64,000 nt of DNA from Dimargaris cristalligena (GCA_027576995.1 JANBQC010000051.1:1-64000); one strand, 5' to 3'. Shown: positions 24,377-35,515, numbered from the stretch's first letter. Numbers and translations: made by a program. Notes: a model not told the origin generated them from the letters alone.

Positions 24377-26563
24377 ATGGCCCAAACTCGCGGCCCGGCT
24401 CAATGGAAGCGGTTCACATCGCCCCCCGATTTACTGGACCTGTCTGCCTTGGCCAGCCCCCCCGGGAGTCCCGAACACGCCGACACCACCGTGACCTTTT
24501 GCATGTGCTGTGACTGCAAGCTCCGCTACCCAATGGGCTCCACCTGTTTCCGCTGCACCGTCTGTGATACTGTCAATGACTTACACGACAGGGACCCGGC
24601 CGCGGCCGAGAAGCAACGCCACCAACCCCTGACCTTGGCTGTGTTACGCCAGGCCCTCGAGGACCACCGGCGGGGCAAGCTTAGCCAAGGGCAGTTCAAA
24701 CACCTGTTGGGGGAAACCTTTTCCCACTGGGACCGTCTCAACCATAGCTTCGGCAACGGTCGCCCGACCACCTCCGAAGACCCCGGGGTGGCCCTAGCCG
24801 AGGTGCGTGACGCTTACCGGCTTATCCTCGATTTATCGCCCGACTACGTCCGCACCATGATGCGGGCTATCGAACGCCTACTTCGGCGACCCTCCCGCAC
24901 CCTGCGCCATAAGGAGGAGGTACGGGTCCTCGTTATTCTACTCGAAAACCCCCTCCTGGTCCAATACACCTTTCCCCGCGAAACGGCCTATCACCACCAA
25001 ATCACTAAACGGCTCTTGGGGCTCCTTTCCTGTCTCAGCAATTCCCTGCACCATGATCTGGTCCGTTGGTTCTCCCAGCTGCCCCTCGCCCTATTCCGGA
25101 GCCGCGTCGAATGGGTCAACCAGTTCATCACCCACCGCCTGACCAAATACCGCCGCTTGACCGCCGCCGGGACCATTCGGTCGGCTATGCCCTACGAGTC
25201 CGACTGGTGCTTCAAGGCCGCCGCCCGGGTGATGTCCCTTCTGTTCGCTGCCAACAAACTACGCCAAGTCAGTATCCCCATCCCCGACTTCTACAACTCT
25301 ATGGTCGATTTTGTGGACCTGCCCGCCGACTACGATGCCTGGCAGCAGCGTTCAGGCCAGTTCGCCTTCTGCCAATACCCCACCTTGATCACCATGGGGG
25401 CCAAACTCCAAATCATGCGCCTGGATGCCCGGCGCCAGATGGATTCCAAGATTAAAGAGGCCCTGATGACCAATATCCTGAGGAACCGCCAGACCGAACC
25501 CTTTTTGTCCCTCCAGGTTCGCCGGCAATGCGTCCTGGAAGACTCGCTCAACCAGCTGGCCGCCCGGGAAACGGACCTAAAAAAGAAACTCCACGTTAAA
25601 TTTGCCGACGAAGCCGGGGTCGACGCCGGCGGTCTAACCAAAGAATGGTTTATGCTACTATTGCGCGATTTGTTTAATCCCATGCACGGTATGTTCACCC
25701 TGGACGAGGAGTCGGGGCTGTTTTGGTTCAACCCCGCCAGTTTAGAGACCAGCGACCAGTACTTTTTAGTGGGTGTGGTGTTGGGCCTGGCCATCTATAA
25801 TTCCACGATTCTAGACGTCCGCTTTCCCCTCGCCTGCTATAAAAAACTGCATAACGCCTCCGTCGGCCTCCGGGACCTCCGCGAGCTACGTCCGTCGCTG
25901 GCCCGGGGCCTGCGTCAACTGCTCGACTACCCCGGCGACGATATCGAGGAGGTCTTTGGTTTAACTTTCACCGCCGACCAGGATATCTACGGTCGCCGGC
26001 ACGCCGTCCCCCTTATTCCCGACGGCGTCAATACCCCCGTCACCCGAGCCAACCGGGGCCGCTACGTACGCCGTTACATTGATTTTGTCCTCAATGAATC
26101 AGTGGCCCGTCAATTCGACCCCTTTCGCCGGGGGTTCCACCTGGTCTGCGGTGGGAACGCCCTCTCCCTGTTCCATCCCGAGGAAATCGAACTCCTGGTC
26201 CGCGGCAGCTCGGCCGAATCCATTGATTGGGACCAGCTCAAATCCGTCACTGTCTACCACGGGTTCGACCCCGAACACGATCCGATCATCGCCCAGTTCT
26301 GGGCCCTCCTCGAATCGTGGGACGGCCAGCGCCAGCGCCAGTTTCTGGTGTTCGTGACCGGGAGTGACCGCGTGCCCGTGGCCGGAACCCCAATGTTCAC
26401 TTTCCAAATTACCTGCCTCGGAAACGGCGCCGACAGCGATCGGTTCCCGGTCGCCCATACCTGCTTCAACCAGTTGGGGCTGTACAACTACGCAACGCCC
26501 GCTAAACTGGAGGAGAAGTTGCTTCGGGCCATTCAAGAGAGCGGCGGTTTTTGGCTCAAGTAA
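24377..26563 (+). CDS. HUL4: HECT-domain E3 ubiquitin ligase, HUL4/HECTD2 type
   Basis: One exon, 728 residues, ATG at 24377. A cysteine cluster at about C42-C63 (CMCCDCKLRYPMGSTCFRC..C) resembles an LSD1-like zinc finger. The middle is helical. The HECT domain occupies about 405-728: VKFADEAGVDAGGLTKEWF opens the N-lobe, DQYFLVGVVLGLAIYNS and LVCGGNALSLFHPEEIELLVRGS follow, and the C-lobe ends with the catalytic cysteine C696 in HTCFNQL. Such ligases take ubiquitin from an E2 onto this cysteine before passing it to substrate. The conserved C-lobe phrase and short length fit Hul4/HECTD2 better than Rsp5 (no WW or C2), Tom1 or Ufd4. Cellular role is not evident from the sequence. Confidence 0.9.
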   Translation: MAQTRGPAQWKRFTSPPDLLDLSALASPPGSPEHADTTVTFCMCCDCKLRYPMGSTCFRCTVCDTVNDLHDRDPAAAEKQRHQPLTLAVLRQALEDHRRGKLSQGQFKHLLGETFSHWDRLNHSFGNGRPTTSEDPGVALAEVRDAYRLILDLSPDYVRTMMRAIERLLRRPSRTLRHKEEVRVLVILLENPLLVQYTFPRETAYHHQITKRLLGLLSCLSNSLHHDLVRWFSQLPLALFRSRVEWVNQFITHRLTKYRRLTAAGTIRSAMPYESDWCFKAAARVMSLLFAANKLRQVSIPIPDFYNSMVDFVDLPADYDAWQQRSGQFAFCQYPTLITMGAKLQIMRLDARRQMDSKIKEALMTNILRNRQTEPFLSLQVRRQCVLEDSLNQLAARETDLKKKLHVKFADEAGVDAGGLTKEWFMLLLRDLFNPMHGMFTLDEESGLFWFNPASLETSDQYFLVGVVLGLAIYNSTILDVRFPLACYKKLHNASVGLRDLRELRPSLARGLRQLLDYPGDDIEEVFGLTFTADQDIYGRRHAVPLIPDGVNTPVTRANRGRYVRRYIDFVLNESVARQFDPFRRGFHLVCGGNALSLFHPEEIELLVRGSSAESIDWDQLKSVTVYHGFDPEHDPIIAQFWALLESWDGQRQRQFLVFVTGSDRVPVAGTPMFTFQITCLGNGADSDRFPVAHTCFNQLGLYNYATPAKLEEKLLRAIQESGGFWLK

Positions 26564-27317
26564 TACTGTCCGTTTCCCCCTCCCACCTTCCTCTTTTGAG
26601 CCCCGCGGTTCGCCTCCCGTCTGTTAAGTCACACGCATAGGTTCTTTAGAGTAGACGCGCTTGTTGACAATCTTCGCCTTCGTATTCGTTTTATAACAGA
26701 TATAGAATATATCCCATTCCTATTGCATTCGATTATGTTTGGTTTTGTACCCTTTTTAATACGGTCATCTTTCATCTTCTCTCTATAGATCTTAGAGAGT
26801 ATTTAGCCTCACTATTTTTTGCCACCATTGTTTTGCTTCTAGACTTCCACTCTACTGCTTCTTCCACCTTGTATAATGTTCTTGTTCGTCGTATATTTTT
26901 TATATACTTTGGGCTTGTATTATTGTTTCACTCATCTTTCCAAACCCCGCATCCCCTCCCACATTTTCATACACACCCTTTATCTTGCTGGATACCAACG
27001 AGTTTTAGGCTAGACTTACACTCGACTGACAGGGTTGCATATATAAAGATATCAGTCAGTGTGTTTCGACCCAGAATAAAAACCGTACTTATGACCAGTT
27101 GTTCCAAATAATAACCACCTAAGTATCGGATATGTTCCGCGATGTATTTAAAAGAGTATATAGCATGCATTATCCACGTATCTATATATTTAGATAAATA
27201 TTAAGGGCAGGGGGGTTTAGAGTACTAAATGGAAAAGGATTTTAACCAATTACAGCTTTGAATCTAAATTTTATAATGCAAGTCCTTTGTTTGAGGCTTG
27301 GAATGAGTCGATCGAGG
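26564..27317. other. Tail-to-tail spacer
   Basis: 754 AT-rich bases between the HECT gene and CRD1 ends. T-rich tracts follow the HECT stop codon. No coding sequence supported. Confidence 0.5.
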
Positions 27318-29395
27318 TCATGGTTTGGGATCTTTCGGCACTTGCTGCTTGCGGCTGAGAATTTTGACAGCATCTTTGGACCGGATGTAACTGAAGCCGG
27401 ACATGACTGTTGTAGCACCAACGGTATATCTACATGGATGGGATGGGTAAAGTATATACAAAACGATGACCAATGGTAAGTTTTCTCTAGACGATTGACA
27501 GCTTCTAATTTCCAATTTAATGCAAGCAAGCATCAATCCATAAAAGAAAACCAACCAGTTACTTACTGTAACGCCTTTAAGAAATGACTATCTACAACTC
27601 CGAATACCGGCGAAGCCAGCGATGCTACCATTAAACCTAATTGGAGACCGGTATTGATCTGGTGTGTTACAGAACATTGATCCGACAAAGCCGGGGTCCA
27701 CACAAATATGATTAAAATAACAGGTGATTATGGATAAAATTAGCCCAGCGTAATGCACACGTGTTAGCGGCACGTCGATATATATGAATAGTGATTGATG
27801 GTTGAAGTAAAATAAATTAATGTATTTGGCTTCAATGAGCAACCTACCTTGCTAATAGTGGTCGGATGGATCTCGGCCGAGGGCAGGGAAAAATCAAAAT
27901 ACCGGACGAGGGTTTTCTGGTGTACAGATGAAAGTAAAAATATGCATGCGGAGAATTCGTCGTAGTAGGGTTAGTATACGCTACCATTCACTGGAATACT
28001 GTTCATGGGTCTAGATAATTAGCCATTTAGACCATATTGGCTCCACTGGGTTAAATGTATGCATTAGGAGTACCGATACGGACGCAACTTACCGGCGGGG
28101 GAAGGGATATGTACCGGTAATAGAAGGCAGAAATGACGAGTCCGGCATCGCGTGCTAAAATAAGCGCGGCAAGCGGTACTGAGAATCCACAATGGTAGAT
28201 GGGAGGACGAGCGAATCATGTATGAAACCCAGTCATTCGGAAGGTTAGAAGGGGCAAAAAAGGTGCGACGTGAAATATTAGAATATACCCAATCTGTTGT
28301 TGCAGCATTTTCTTTCATTCGCCGGAAATCTAGTCCGGTAATACAAGCTTGGCCTCGAACACCTGGAAAAACAGTCCTAAAGGCAATCAGCATATGTCCA
28401 TTCAAAAATGAAATCAGACTATCTGTAACTTACATGGAAGCAATTCGCCCATGGCCAAGGACACGGTTAGAACTGTCATAAGGGCCTTGTCCGCTGCTGG
28501 ATCAAGAATCGACCCTACGACCGATTGCATTTTAAACCGCCGGGCAATGTAACCATCCAGAAAGTCGGTGGCTCCAAAAGCCAAGCAACCGATGAGAGCC
28601 CATTCGTATTGCTGCTGGACAATCAAATACCCGATGTAGGGTGAACATGCCAAGCGACTGAGCGTCAGAAAATTTGGAATTGTATAAATATTCTCTTTAA
28701 GGGGAATGTCTTGAAGCTGGTCATGACGATTAATGGATATGGAGAGGGAGGGGTATGTAAAACAAAAGTAGGAATAACCAAAGGAGCAGAGCCACGGGTT
28801 AGAGATCAATTACACGATCCGCACAGAGGGGAAGCGCTTAACGCGATGGGTGTTGATTCGGGCAGATGAAATAAGTTAGACGGATTCGAGCTGTATTGGA
28901 GGGGAGGGGGATACTCACTGTGGATTTCGCATTATGTAGCACCTGTTGGGCCGTTTCTTTGGCTTTCTGTAACCGTTTCGGTTTCTCCGAAGTTTGGGCC
29001 ATCGAAGTAGAATGCCATAGCCGAACCGAACCTTCGGACGCTAGAAAACGGCGCCTGAAAATGGGCCCGTTGGACCTGTTGGCTCTGATAATATGGTTTA
29101 TAAAGGAATCGTGTGGACCAAGCCTTAATCAGGCTAGAGTTAAGCCCTGGACTGGTAGAGAGTATTTGGTACGTCGGGTCGATTATTATTATAGGCACGT
29201 CCTATTACTATAATTATATAGAGCCACTTACTCAGAAGGACGACCGGTTTTACCGGCGCAGACCAGCGCGATTCTCCGTGAATTCACACATAATGAGCGA
29301 GGTAAATGGGTGCTCATGCGGTGAGTCAAGACGAATTGACGAATCGGAGACGATAGTAGCCCCAGCACTCGAGCTCCGCCGAGGATCGTGGTCAT
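27318..29395 (-). CDS. CRD1: Cardiolipin synthase (CDP-alcohol phosphatidyltransferase)
   Basis: Seven minus-strand exons: 29395-29232, 29054-28919, 28716-28434, 28178-28093, 27916-27848, 27658-27567, 27429-27318. All phases close and give 313 residues. The first 90 residues are basic and serine/arginine-rich, a likely mitochondrial presequence. ENIYTIPNFLTLSRL starts the catalytic domain, and the CDP-alcohol motif lies at D151-D176 (DFLDG, AR, then G, D, D spaced as in the family). The exon 4-5 junction yields the Crd1 phrases LARDAGLVISAFYYRYISL and FDFSLPSAEIHPTTISK; the tail ends FSYIRSKDAVKIL. The enzyme joins CDP-diacylglycerol and phosphatidylglycerol to make cardiolipin in the inner mitochondrial membrane. 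This is the eukaryotic CAP-type synthase, not the phospholipase-D type. Confidence 0.96.
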
Positions 29396-30155
29396 GGAGG
29401 GGGTGGTTTATGGCCGGGAGGGGGGGACTGTAGGAGGGGGCAAATAAGCGACTTCCCGATAAAATGCGAAAGGAGGTGATGGGACTAATTCAGCGTGGAC
29501 ATAATAACCGAGTAGACACAGGAGTTTAGAATGGAGGGAAGTTCTCTATTCATCGTAGCTCCTGTCCTGAATCGATCTCGACGTGCTGATCGTTCGGCTG
29601 TCTACGTATGCATAGACCTAGAATTCGGAAAGGGGCTTGTTGGCCCGAAACAAAATGGCCGTGCCAGCTGCTGCCCTGTTTCGCCCCAGCCAAAGGCATC
29701 ATGTATATACGATGATGTTGGGATCAGTTAGTTAGCCATGTCACCACCCAAATGGGATGTTTCTCCCACTGCTACTTAGAGGATTCCCAGCCACTTAGGA
29801 GTCAGACTGCCCGGCCAATAGGCCAAGAGTAGTGGTGAAACTATTCTCACGTGATGGGACAAATCGCACAGGTATGGCGTGGATTGGGCAAAAGTGACTG
29901 CTGTTACAACATTATTAGTATGGGATTTTGTGTTCAGAAGTCAGGGCAAGTAGAGAACCAGCTGATTTAATTTGATCGACACAGCTACAATGGATACAGC
30001 AGCTGACCTGAACGCCGCCCCATAAGAACTTGTCCAGCCGAGGCCAGTCACAGAGGTTCCCACATGCTCATCTCCTCCGCTATTCATTCTGCTACAGCTC
30101 CCTCTCTTTCTATCTCTCCCCCCCAGTCCTTTGAACCCCCACTACCCCTGTGGCC
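29396..30155. promoter_or_regulatory. Divergent promoter region CRD1 / homogentisate dioxygenase
   Basis: 760 bases between two divergent ATGs. A CCAAT near 29814 lies in a palindrome-like GGCCAATAGGCC context. From 30060 the plus strand is pyrimidine-rich. Confidence 0.35.
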
Positions 30156-31550
30156 ATGTCCGTTCGTTCCGACAACTCCCCCCTGCGTTTTAAGTACCTT
30201 TCCGGCTTCGGCAACCATTTCAGCTCCGAGGCACTCCCTGGCGCTCTTCCCGTGGGCCAAAACGCCCCCCAACGGTGTCCTTACGGCCTCTACGCCGAGC
30301 AACTCTCCGGCACCGCTTTTACGGCTCCGCGCCACGAAAACGCCCGCACCTGGTTTTATCGCATCCGCCCCGCCGCCGTTCACCAGCCCTTTCAACCCGC
30401 TACCGATACCTTAGGTCAGCACGTGTGTGCCAGCTATTCCGACCCCCATACTGAAGCTATTGTAACCCCCACTCAACTCCGCTGGCGCCCCTTTGACTTG
30501 CCCACGGAGGATGACGCACGCGACTTTGTCGAGGGTCTGAACTCCCTGGCCGGAGCCGGGGACCCAGCCACCCGCGAGGGGCTGGCCATCTACGTGTACA
30601 CCTGCAACCGTTCCATGGCCCACCGGGCCCTGTATAGTGCCGACGGGGACTGGCTGATTGTGCCCCAGCTTGGTGAGCTTGTGATCCAGACCGAGTTTGG
30701 CTGGTTGGAGGTCCGCCCCAACGAAATTGCCGTGGTGCCCCGCGGGATTCGGTTCCGCGTGGAAACCCCACACGGACCCAGTCGCGGGTATGTACTCGAG
30801 GTCTTCAACGGCCATTTTGAACTACCCGACCTCGGCCCCATTGGGGCCAATGGGCTGGCCAACCCCCGGGACTTCCAGGCCCCCGTCGCGGCCTACCAGG
30901 ACGATGATCCGGAGAATGACCCCGCCGAGTGGCAAATCGTAGCCAAGTACCAGGGCCGGTTGTTTACCGCTCGCCAGGCCCACTGCCCATTCGACGTCGT
31001 GGCCTGGCACGGCAACTACGTACCCTACCGCTACAATCTGGCGGACTTCTGCGCCGTGAACTCCGTTACGTTCGACCACATTGACCCTTCCGTATTCACT
31101 GTCCTCACCTGCAAGTCGGCCTTCCCTGGCACGGCCATTGCCGACTTTGTCATTTTCCCACCCCGTTTTGAAGTGCAGCAACATACCTTCCGCCCACCCT
31201 ATTTCCACCGCAACGCCATGTCGGAATTCATGGGCTTGATCCACGGTGAATACGAGGCGAAACGGGACGGCTTCCTACCGGGGGGTGCCAGCCTGCACAG
31301 CTTCATGACCCCCCACGGTCCGGACGCTAAAACCGTCGAGGCGGCCACGGCCCGTGAATTGAAACCCGGTCGAGTGGCGGACAACACCCAGGCGTTTATG
31401 TTTGAGTCGAGTCTCATGCTTAAGGTGACCCCGTGGGCCCTCACTGGGTGTGAGAAGGTTGATCCCAACTACAACCAGGCCTGGTTGGCCATCCCCAAAA
31501 CATTTGACCCCAACTGGACTCCGGCGTCCAAGACCCCCTCCTCTTCCTAA
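30156..31550 (+). CDS. HGD: Homogentisate 1,2-dioxygenase
   Basis: Intronless, 464 residues, ATG at 30156 (two codons into a frame that opens with GTG). It aligns by eye along its whole length with HGD: YLSGFGNHFSSEALPGALP at the start, QLSGTAFTAPRHENARTW, EFGWLEVRPNEIAVVPRG, and VAWHGNYVPYRYNL in the cupin core. The iron-binding segment YFHRNAMSEFMGLI supplies His and Glu ligands and TPHGPD the second His. The enzyme opens the ring of homogentisate to maleylacetoacetate in tyrosine/phenylalanine breakdown. Fungal HGD often sits beside fahA and maiA; here the neighbours are unrelated (CRD1, PHS1), so no cluster is present. It also limits pyomelanin formation in fungi that have it. Confidence 0.97.
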   Translation: MSVRSDNSPLRFKYLSGFGNHFSSEALPGALPVGQNAPQRCPYGLYAEQLSGTAFTAPRHENARTWFYRIRPAAVHQPFQPATDTLGQHVCASYSDPHTEAIVTPTQLRWRPFDLPTEDDARDFVEGLNSLAGAGDPATREGLAIYVYTCNRSMAHRALYSADGDWLIVPQLGELVIQTEFGWLEVRPNEIAVVPRGIRFRVETPHGPSRGYVLEVFNGHFELPDLGPIGANGLANPRDFQAPVAAYQDDDPENDPAEWQIVAKYQGRLFTARQAHCPFDVVAWHGNYVPYRYNLADFCAVNSVTFDHIDPSVFTVLTCKSAFPGTAIADFVIFPPRFEVQQHTFRPPYFHRNAMSEFMGLIHGEYEAKRDGFLPGGASLHSFMTPHGPDAKTVEAATARELKPGRVADNTQAFMFESSLMLKVTPWALTGCEKVDPNYNQAWLAIPKTFDPNWTPASKTPSSS

Positions 31551-31791
31551 GCCGAAGGGGTTAGCTTTCCCCCCCCCCTATCCCCTTCATGTTACTTGAA
31601 TGATTATTAATCCAGGGGAATAGCTATATATGCATTAGCAAGCTCAACTTCGGAATTTATTTTTGCAATGAAGCTGTTTATTCTTATATCAGTGGGAATC
31701 AGTCAGCTGTAGCCATCCCCACTCTATATAATAAGAAAAAATAAAAACCATGTTGACAACCGGCGGCTATACAAAAAACCGGATCAATCAA

Positions 31792-32469
31792 TTAGATCTT
31801 TTTCTTGATGGGTGTGGAATGGGTGCGTGCACGCTTGACCGGGGTAGCGGGGGCCAACGTCCTCTTGCGCTGGCGAATCATGTGCATGTACATTTGCGGG
31901 AAGAAGGGCACGTAGAGGAAAATTTCGAGGCACATGATATAATAGATCAGAGGACTGAAGGCCTTGGCAGCGTCGAGAGCGTGGTAAATAAGCACGGCTT
32001 CGCTAGTGGCCCCGACGGGGTAGAGAACGTAAAAGAACGTGTACCGGGCCCAGGTCAGGGGGTAGGGCTGCATACCGAGCAGATTGAAAACGTAGTAACC
32101 GTAGCGGACCACTTCCGTGACCCCCCAGGCAATGGTCATGGTGGCCAGGGCCCAGCTGGTGGTGACGGCGGGGACATTGAAGAGCTGGAGGGGCTGCCAA
32201 ACCACAATGATCCGGGAGGCCACTTGGACCAGGTTCGTTAGGAGGGGCGAGCGCACCAGACCCAGGGCCGAGTGCAGGGGGTCAAGAAACATGAGGGTCT
32301 GGATCACCGTGAGGGGGTAGCCAATCACCGGGTAGAGGGTTTGGGGCGACCCGGTGGTTAGCAGGTGGGCGCAGGTGAGGTAGAGAATCCAGGCCCAGCT
32401 GACCATGGAGAAGAGGTTGTAGGCCACTAGGTAGGCCTGCACGGGGCCGGAATTGCGGGAACGGGCCAT
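31792..32469 (-). CDS. PHS1: Very-long-chain (3R)-3-hydroxyacyl-CoA dehydratase
   Basis: One minus-strand exon, 225 residues from the ATG at 32469; the open frame upstream has no ATG in a good context and no family similarity. The protein has about six spans of the PTPLA/Phs1 family. Conserved points are AYLVAYNLFSMVSW near the start, the middle phrase VVRYGYYVFNLLG, and the catalytic pair Y150 and E157 in LYPVGATSE, spaced as in yeast Phs1. The C-terminus KKKI is a dilysine ER-retrieval signal. The enzyme dehydrates 3-hydroxyacyl-CoA in the third step of the ER very-long-chain fatty-acid elongation cycle, feeding sphingolipid synthesis. Only 241 bases separate its end from that of HGD. Confidence 0.95.
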   Translation of the reverse strand: MARSRNSGPVQAYLVAYNLFSMVSWAWILYLTCAHLLTTGSPQTLYPVIGYPLTVIQTLMFLDPLHSALGLVRSPLLTNLVQVASRIIVVWQPLQLFNVPAVTTSWALATMTIAWGVTEVVRYGYYVFNLLGMQPYPLTWARYTFFYVLYPVGATSEAVLIYHALDAAKAFSPLIYYIMCLEIFLYVPFFPQMYMHMIRQRKRTLAPATPVKRARTHSTPIKKKI

Positions 32470-33090
32470 AACGAACAAGAGCGGACGAGTGGGGTGGGAC
32501 GACGAGCCGGAAAGTAAAATATAAGACAAGACCAAAGTGTAAAGTAACAAAGAAAGCCCGAACGGGGAAACAAGGCCGCGCTGCTGTTTTAGCGAAAAGG
32601 GACGTAATAGAACGGGTGAATCCAAGGTTGTTTGATTGGTGGTCACTTTCCTTGGTTTACTGCTTAAGTTTAAAAGAACACGTACGTCAGCTGGCCTGGC
32701 TTCTCGAACCATCTCATAGGGGAGAGAGGTCTTGGAATTGTAAGTCAAGCCAGACCAAGCCAGTCCTTCCCTGTGAAACTGAATGTGCGGGGCTTCGCCG
32801 CACTAACGGGATTTGTTCCAGGGACGAAGAAGTATGCCGCTTCGTTCGTTCAGTATGGAAAGACCTTCCATAAGCCAAGAACAGGGAGTAATTTCCAGAG
32901 GCCCCAACTACATGGGAGGCCAAATAAGATGGTTAGTTCTATGGCTGCCTGACTATCCCACACCCCTTGCGCATTGTCTTCAGCCATTCCTCCCACATAT
33001 TCTCTATCTACCTCGACTGTGTGACTCGGAAAACCATTCGCTCCATCTAGTTAGTAATTGGGCTTGGCCGCACGCCTCTTTATACAAAGA
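32470..33090. promoter_or_regulatory. Divergent promoter region PHS1 / VPS25
   Basis: 621 bases between divergent start codons. No TATA or other element is convincing, and no coding sequence is supported. Confidence 0.35.
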
Positions 33091-34464
33091 ATGGACTCGC
33101 CAACTTCATTCCAATTTCCCCCCGTCTACGACTTTCCACCGTTTTTCACGTAAGTTAGTCTCGGTACTGTGTTCCTTTTGGTACCTTGGAGCTCCTGGGC
33201 CCTTGGCGTCGACCCCCCCCCCCCCTCCCAGCCGGCCCCTTCCGCTCACCAAGCGCATTCCAGCGAAGCAGCAATAGTCGAGCAAAGTAGGCTAACATTA
33301 TACCATAATCGGATACTGCGATCCAATAATCCACCACCATATGCATATATATATATATATATATATATGCATGTCGGTTGACATGATAGTCGACAACCCA
33401 CCCTTTCGACGTGGCAGGATCAAGCAAAGCAATGGCAAACTCTCGTTTTAAACTACTGCCGACATCAACGTCAATTCCGACTCACCCTATCAGAAGCCGC
33501 CAATAGTGAACTGTTTAATAATACCGCCATTGGCCGTAAGTACTTGTCTTCACTCACCCTTCCTTATATTGCTTCTATATACTACCAACATATCTCATAC
33601 TGCCTACCCCAATACCCACTCCCGTACCATTCCAATCAATACTAAACTAACTATACTTCCCCGCCCTATCACATACATATATATGTGCAGGTAAACTGCC
33701 ATTAGCAGCCATCCACGAGGTTATTCAGTTGATGGTCGATCAGGGCCGGGCAGAGTGGCTCGATGACAAGAAAACGTCGCGTAACCAATGCCTCATTTAC
33801 TGGCATTCACCGGAGGAATGGGCCGATTTGATTTACCAATGGGTAAGGCAATGGCCATCGAACAGCTCCTCCTCCCTCGCCTTTAGGTTATCGAGTCTGT
33901 TTGACTGGCATTAATGAAAGGGGTTGATCACGATGATGTAGTGGCGAAGGACATCATTCCTCCATGTCGGGCCTGGTATTGTATGACTGGTTAGTTGGTT
34001 AACTAGCTAGTGGCTAACTCCAACTGTTTATATACCCGATCACTCCTTGTATGCATGCATAGATTCAAGACCGGGCACTTAATAACTCGGTACTGACGCT
34101 GTACGAACTAACCCATGACGACCTGAGCCAAGGGGCCGGTAAGTAGTAGTAGTAATATACCTTCCTGCCTTCCTTTATTTACTTATATATTTATTTCTTT
34201 CCTGGTGATATGGTAGAAGTACGACTGTTTATCGGTTTATACAACCAACTTGAAAGGGTAATGGATTGCTAGCGTGACCTTATGGACTGACACATACATC
34301 ATATATGCATCCTATTCCATCCCGTTTCTGTTAACTGGCTAGAGTTCCATGGTATGGATGCCCTGATGCTGCGAAGGGTACTTTCGACGCTAGTGAGCAA
34401 AGGCAAGGCGCAGGTGTTCCACAACGATGAAGCGGCTAACGAAGCAGGTGTCAAATTTTTCTGA
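33091..34464 (+). CDS. VPS25: ESCRT-II subunit VPS25
   Basis: Five short exons, 33091-33149, 33390-33535, 33691-33842, 34063-34138, 34343-34464, all in phase, encode 184 residues, the normal length. The N-terminus carries the PPxY-like FPPVYDFPPFFT that binds Vps22/Vps36. Then come two winged-helix domains: WQTLVLNYCRH and LPLAAIHEVIQLMVDQGRAE in the first, the linker phrase PEEWADLIYQW, then NNSVLTLYEL and EFHGMDALMLRRVL in the second, ending AGVKFF. Two Vps25 copies form the arms of the Y-shaped ESCRT-II complex and nucleate Vps20 of ESCRT-III at endosomes. The second exon was placed by its match to the FFTxQP...W motif. Intron 1 holds a C13 run (33213-33225) and an AT microsatellite. Confidence 0.94.
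33339..33372. repeat. Palindromic (AT)n microsatellite in VPS25 intron 1
   Basis: An uninterrupted AT run flanked on both sides by ATGCAT, self-complementary over about 34 bases. It ends 17 bases before the exon 2 acceptor, where a branch point and polypyrimidine tract would be expected. Confidence 0.85.
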
Positions 34465-35044
34465 AACACTTGGTAGAACAATAAAGCCAATTTTTTCCAT
34501 TTTCGTATGGTAATGTGGGGTGTGTGCCCTTGGATATATGTAAAGGGAGTATAGTGTGAGTGGATCGAAGTCTTCTACCTAATGGGGACATCATTTACTT
34601 CATTCGAACGAGATACATATTTTAGCATATTAAATTGGAGGGTTCATGTAATTTCTAAATGGTTATGGTTAGAGGGATCTTTTAATGGTGGTGGATGGCT
34701 ATTATAATCCCCCCAATGAGACTACCTAGCAACGGCGTTTCATATCATTTTGCGGTAATTATATCTCCCTTACTTAAGGAGGAGTTAAAGGGCACCGGCA
34801 AATCCGACGGAGATAGTGCGGAATGAGTCACGTGCCTTTTGGGTATATGATTGGCTTTTTTGTACTTACAGGGGGGGTTGAAGGGAGAAGGAGGGGCAAC
34901 CCCAATCATGGTTTAAAAATGGTGATGAAACAAACCCTCTCCTCCTCACACATTTGACCCAGGCCAGACCACAGTGGGAACCGGCCAATGGTATGACGAG
35001 ATTCCCAGGCAGCCCACACAGGCAATGTATGCACCAATGAATAG

Positions 35045-35099
35045 TGGGAATACTAATACTAATAGCAATACTAATACTAATACTAATACTAATACTAAT
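35045..35099 (+). repeat. (AATACT)n hexanucleotide repeat
   Basis: About nine copies of the six-base unit AATACT/AATACT with one AATAGC variant after the second unit; length about 55 bases. Confidence 0.8.
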
Positions 35100-35135
35100 G
35101 ATTATAATAGTGGTATACACCACATCCTTTCTATA

Positions 35136-35159
35136 ATATATATATATATATATATATAT
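35136..35159. repeat. (AT)n microsatellite
   Basis: About twelve AT units, 35 bases after the hexanucleotide repeat. Confidence 0.8.
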
Positions 35160-35231
35160 TGAAGAAGGACTAGCGTGCCGATGAAAGAGGAAAAATAGAA
35201 GATAATAATGACAATGGGGGAGAGTAGTAGT

Positions 35232-35250
35232 ACCACCACCACCACCACCA
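35232..35250 (+). repeat. (ACC)6 microsatellite
   Basis: Six ACC units next to (AGT)3, outside any coding frame I can support. Confidence 0.8.
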
Positions 35251-35515
35251 ATGCGGTATTGTAGTGTTATTTCTTCTCGTCTCCCACTGGGGTTGAGGCG
35301 GTGGATTTTTTTTTCACCCTAACACTGACAATCTCCCAAAGGAAAAAAAGCCCCCACCACGCATGCTCGTTTACTCTACTCTCATACAAGAGTACCCCTG
35401 GCCCCGTCTAAGTCGTTTGCCACTGCTTTGTCCGGTTTCGTTCGGTTTGTTTTCCTGCTTATTCCCCAATCTTGTTGATTCGGCTCCTCATTCCTTCGAC
35501 TTCGTTGCCCTTTAG

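Noticed and set aside
30411..30815. Long minus-strand frames inside the HGD coding region
   Set aside because: C-ending codon use makes the opposite strand open; the sense strand encodes a complete HGD.
31750..32241. 163-codon plus-strand frame
   Set aside because: Antisense of PHS1, no family features of its own.
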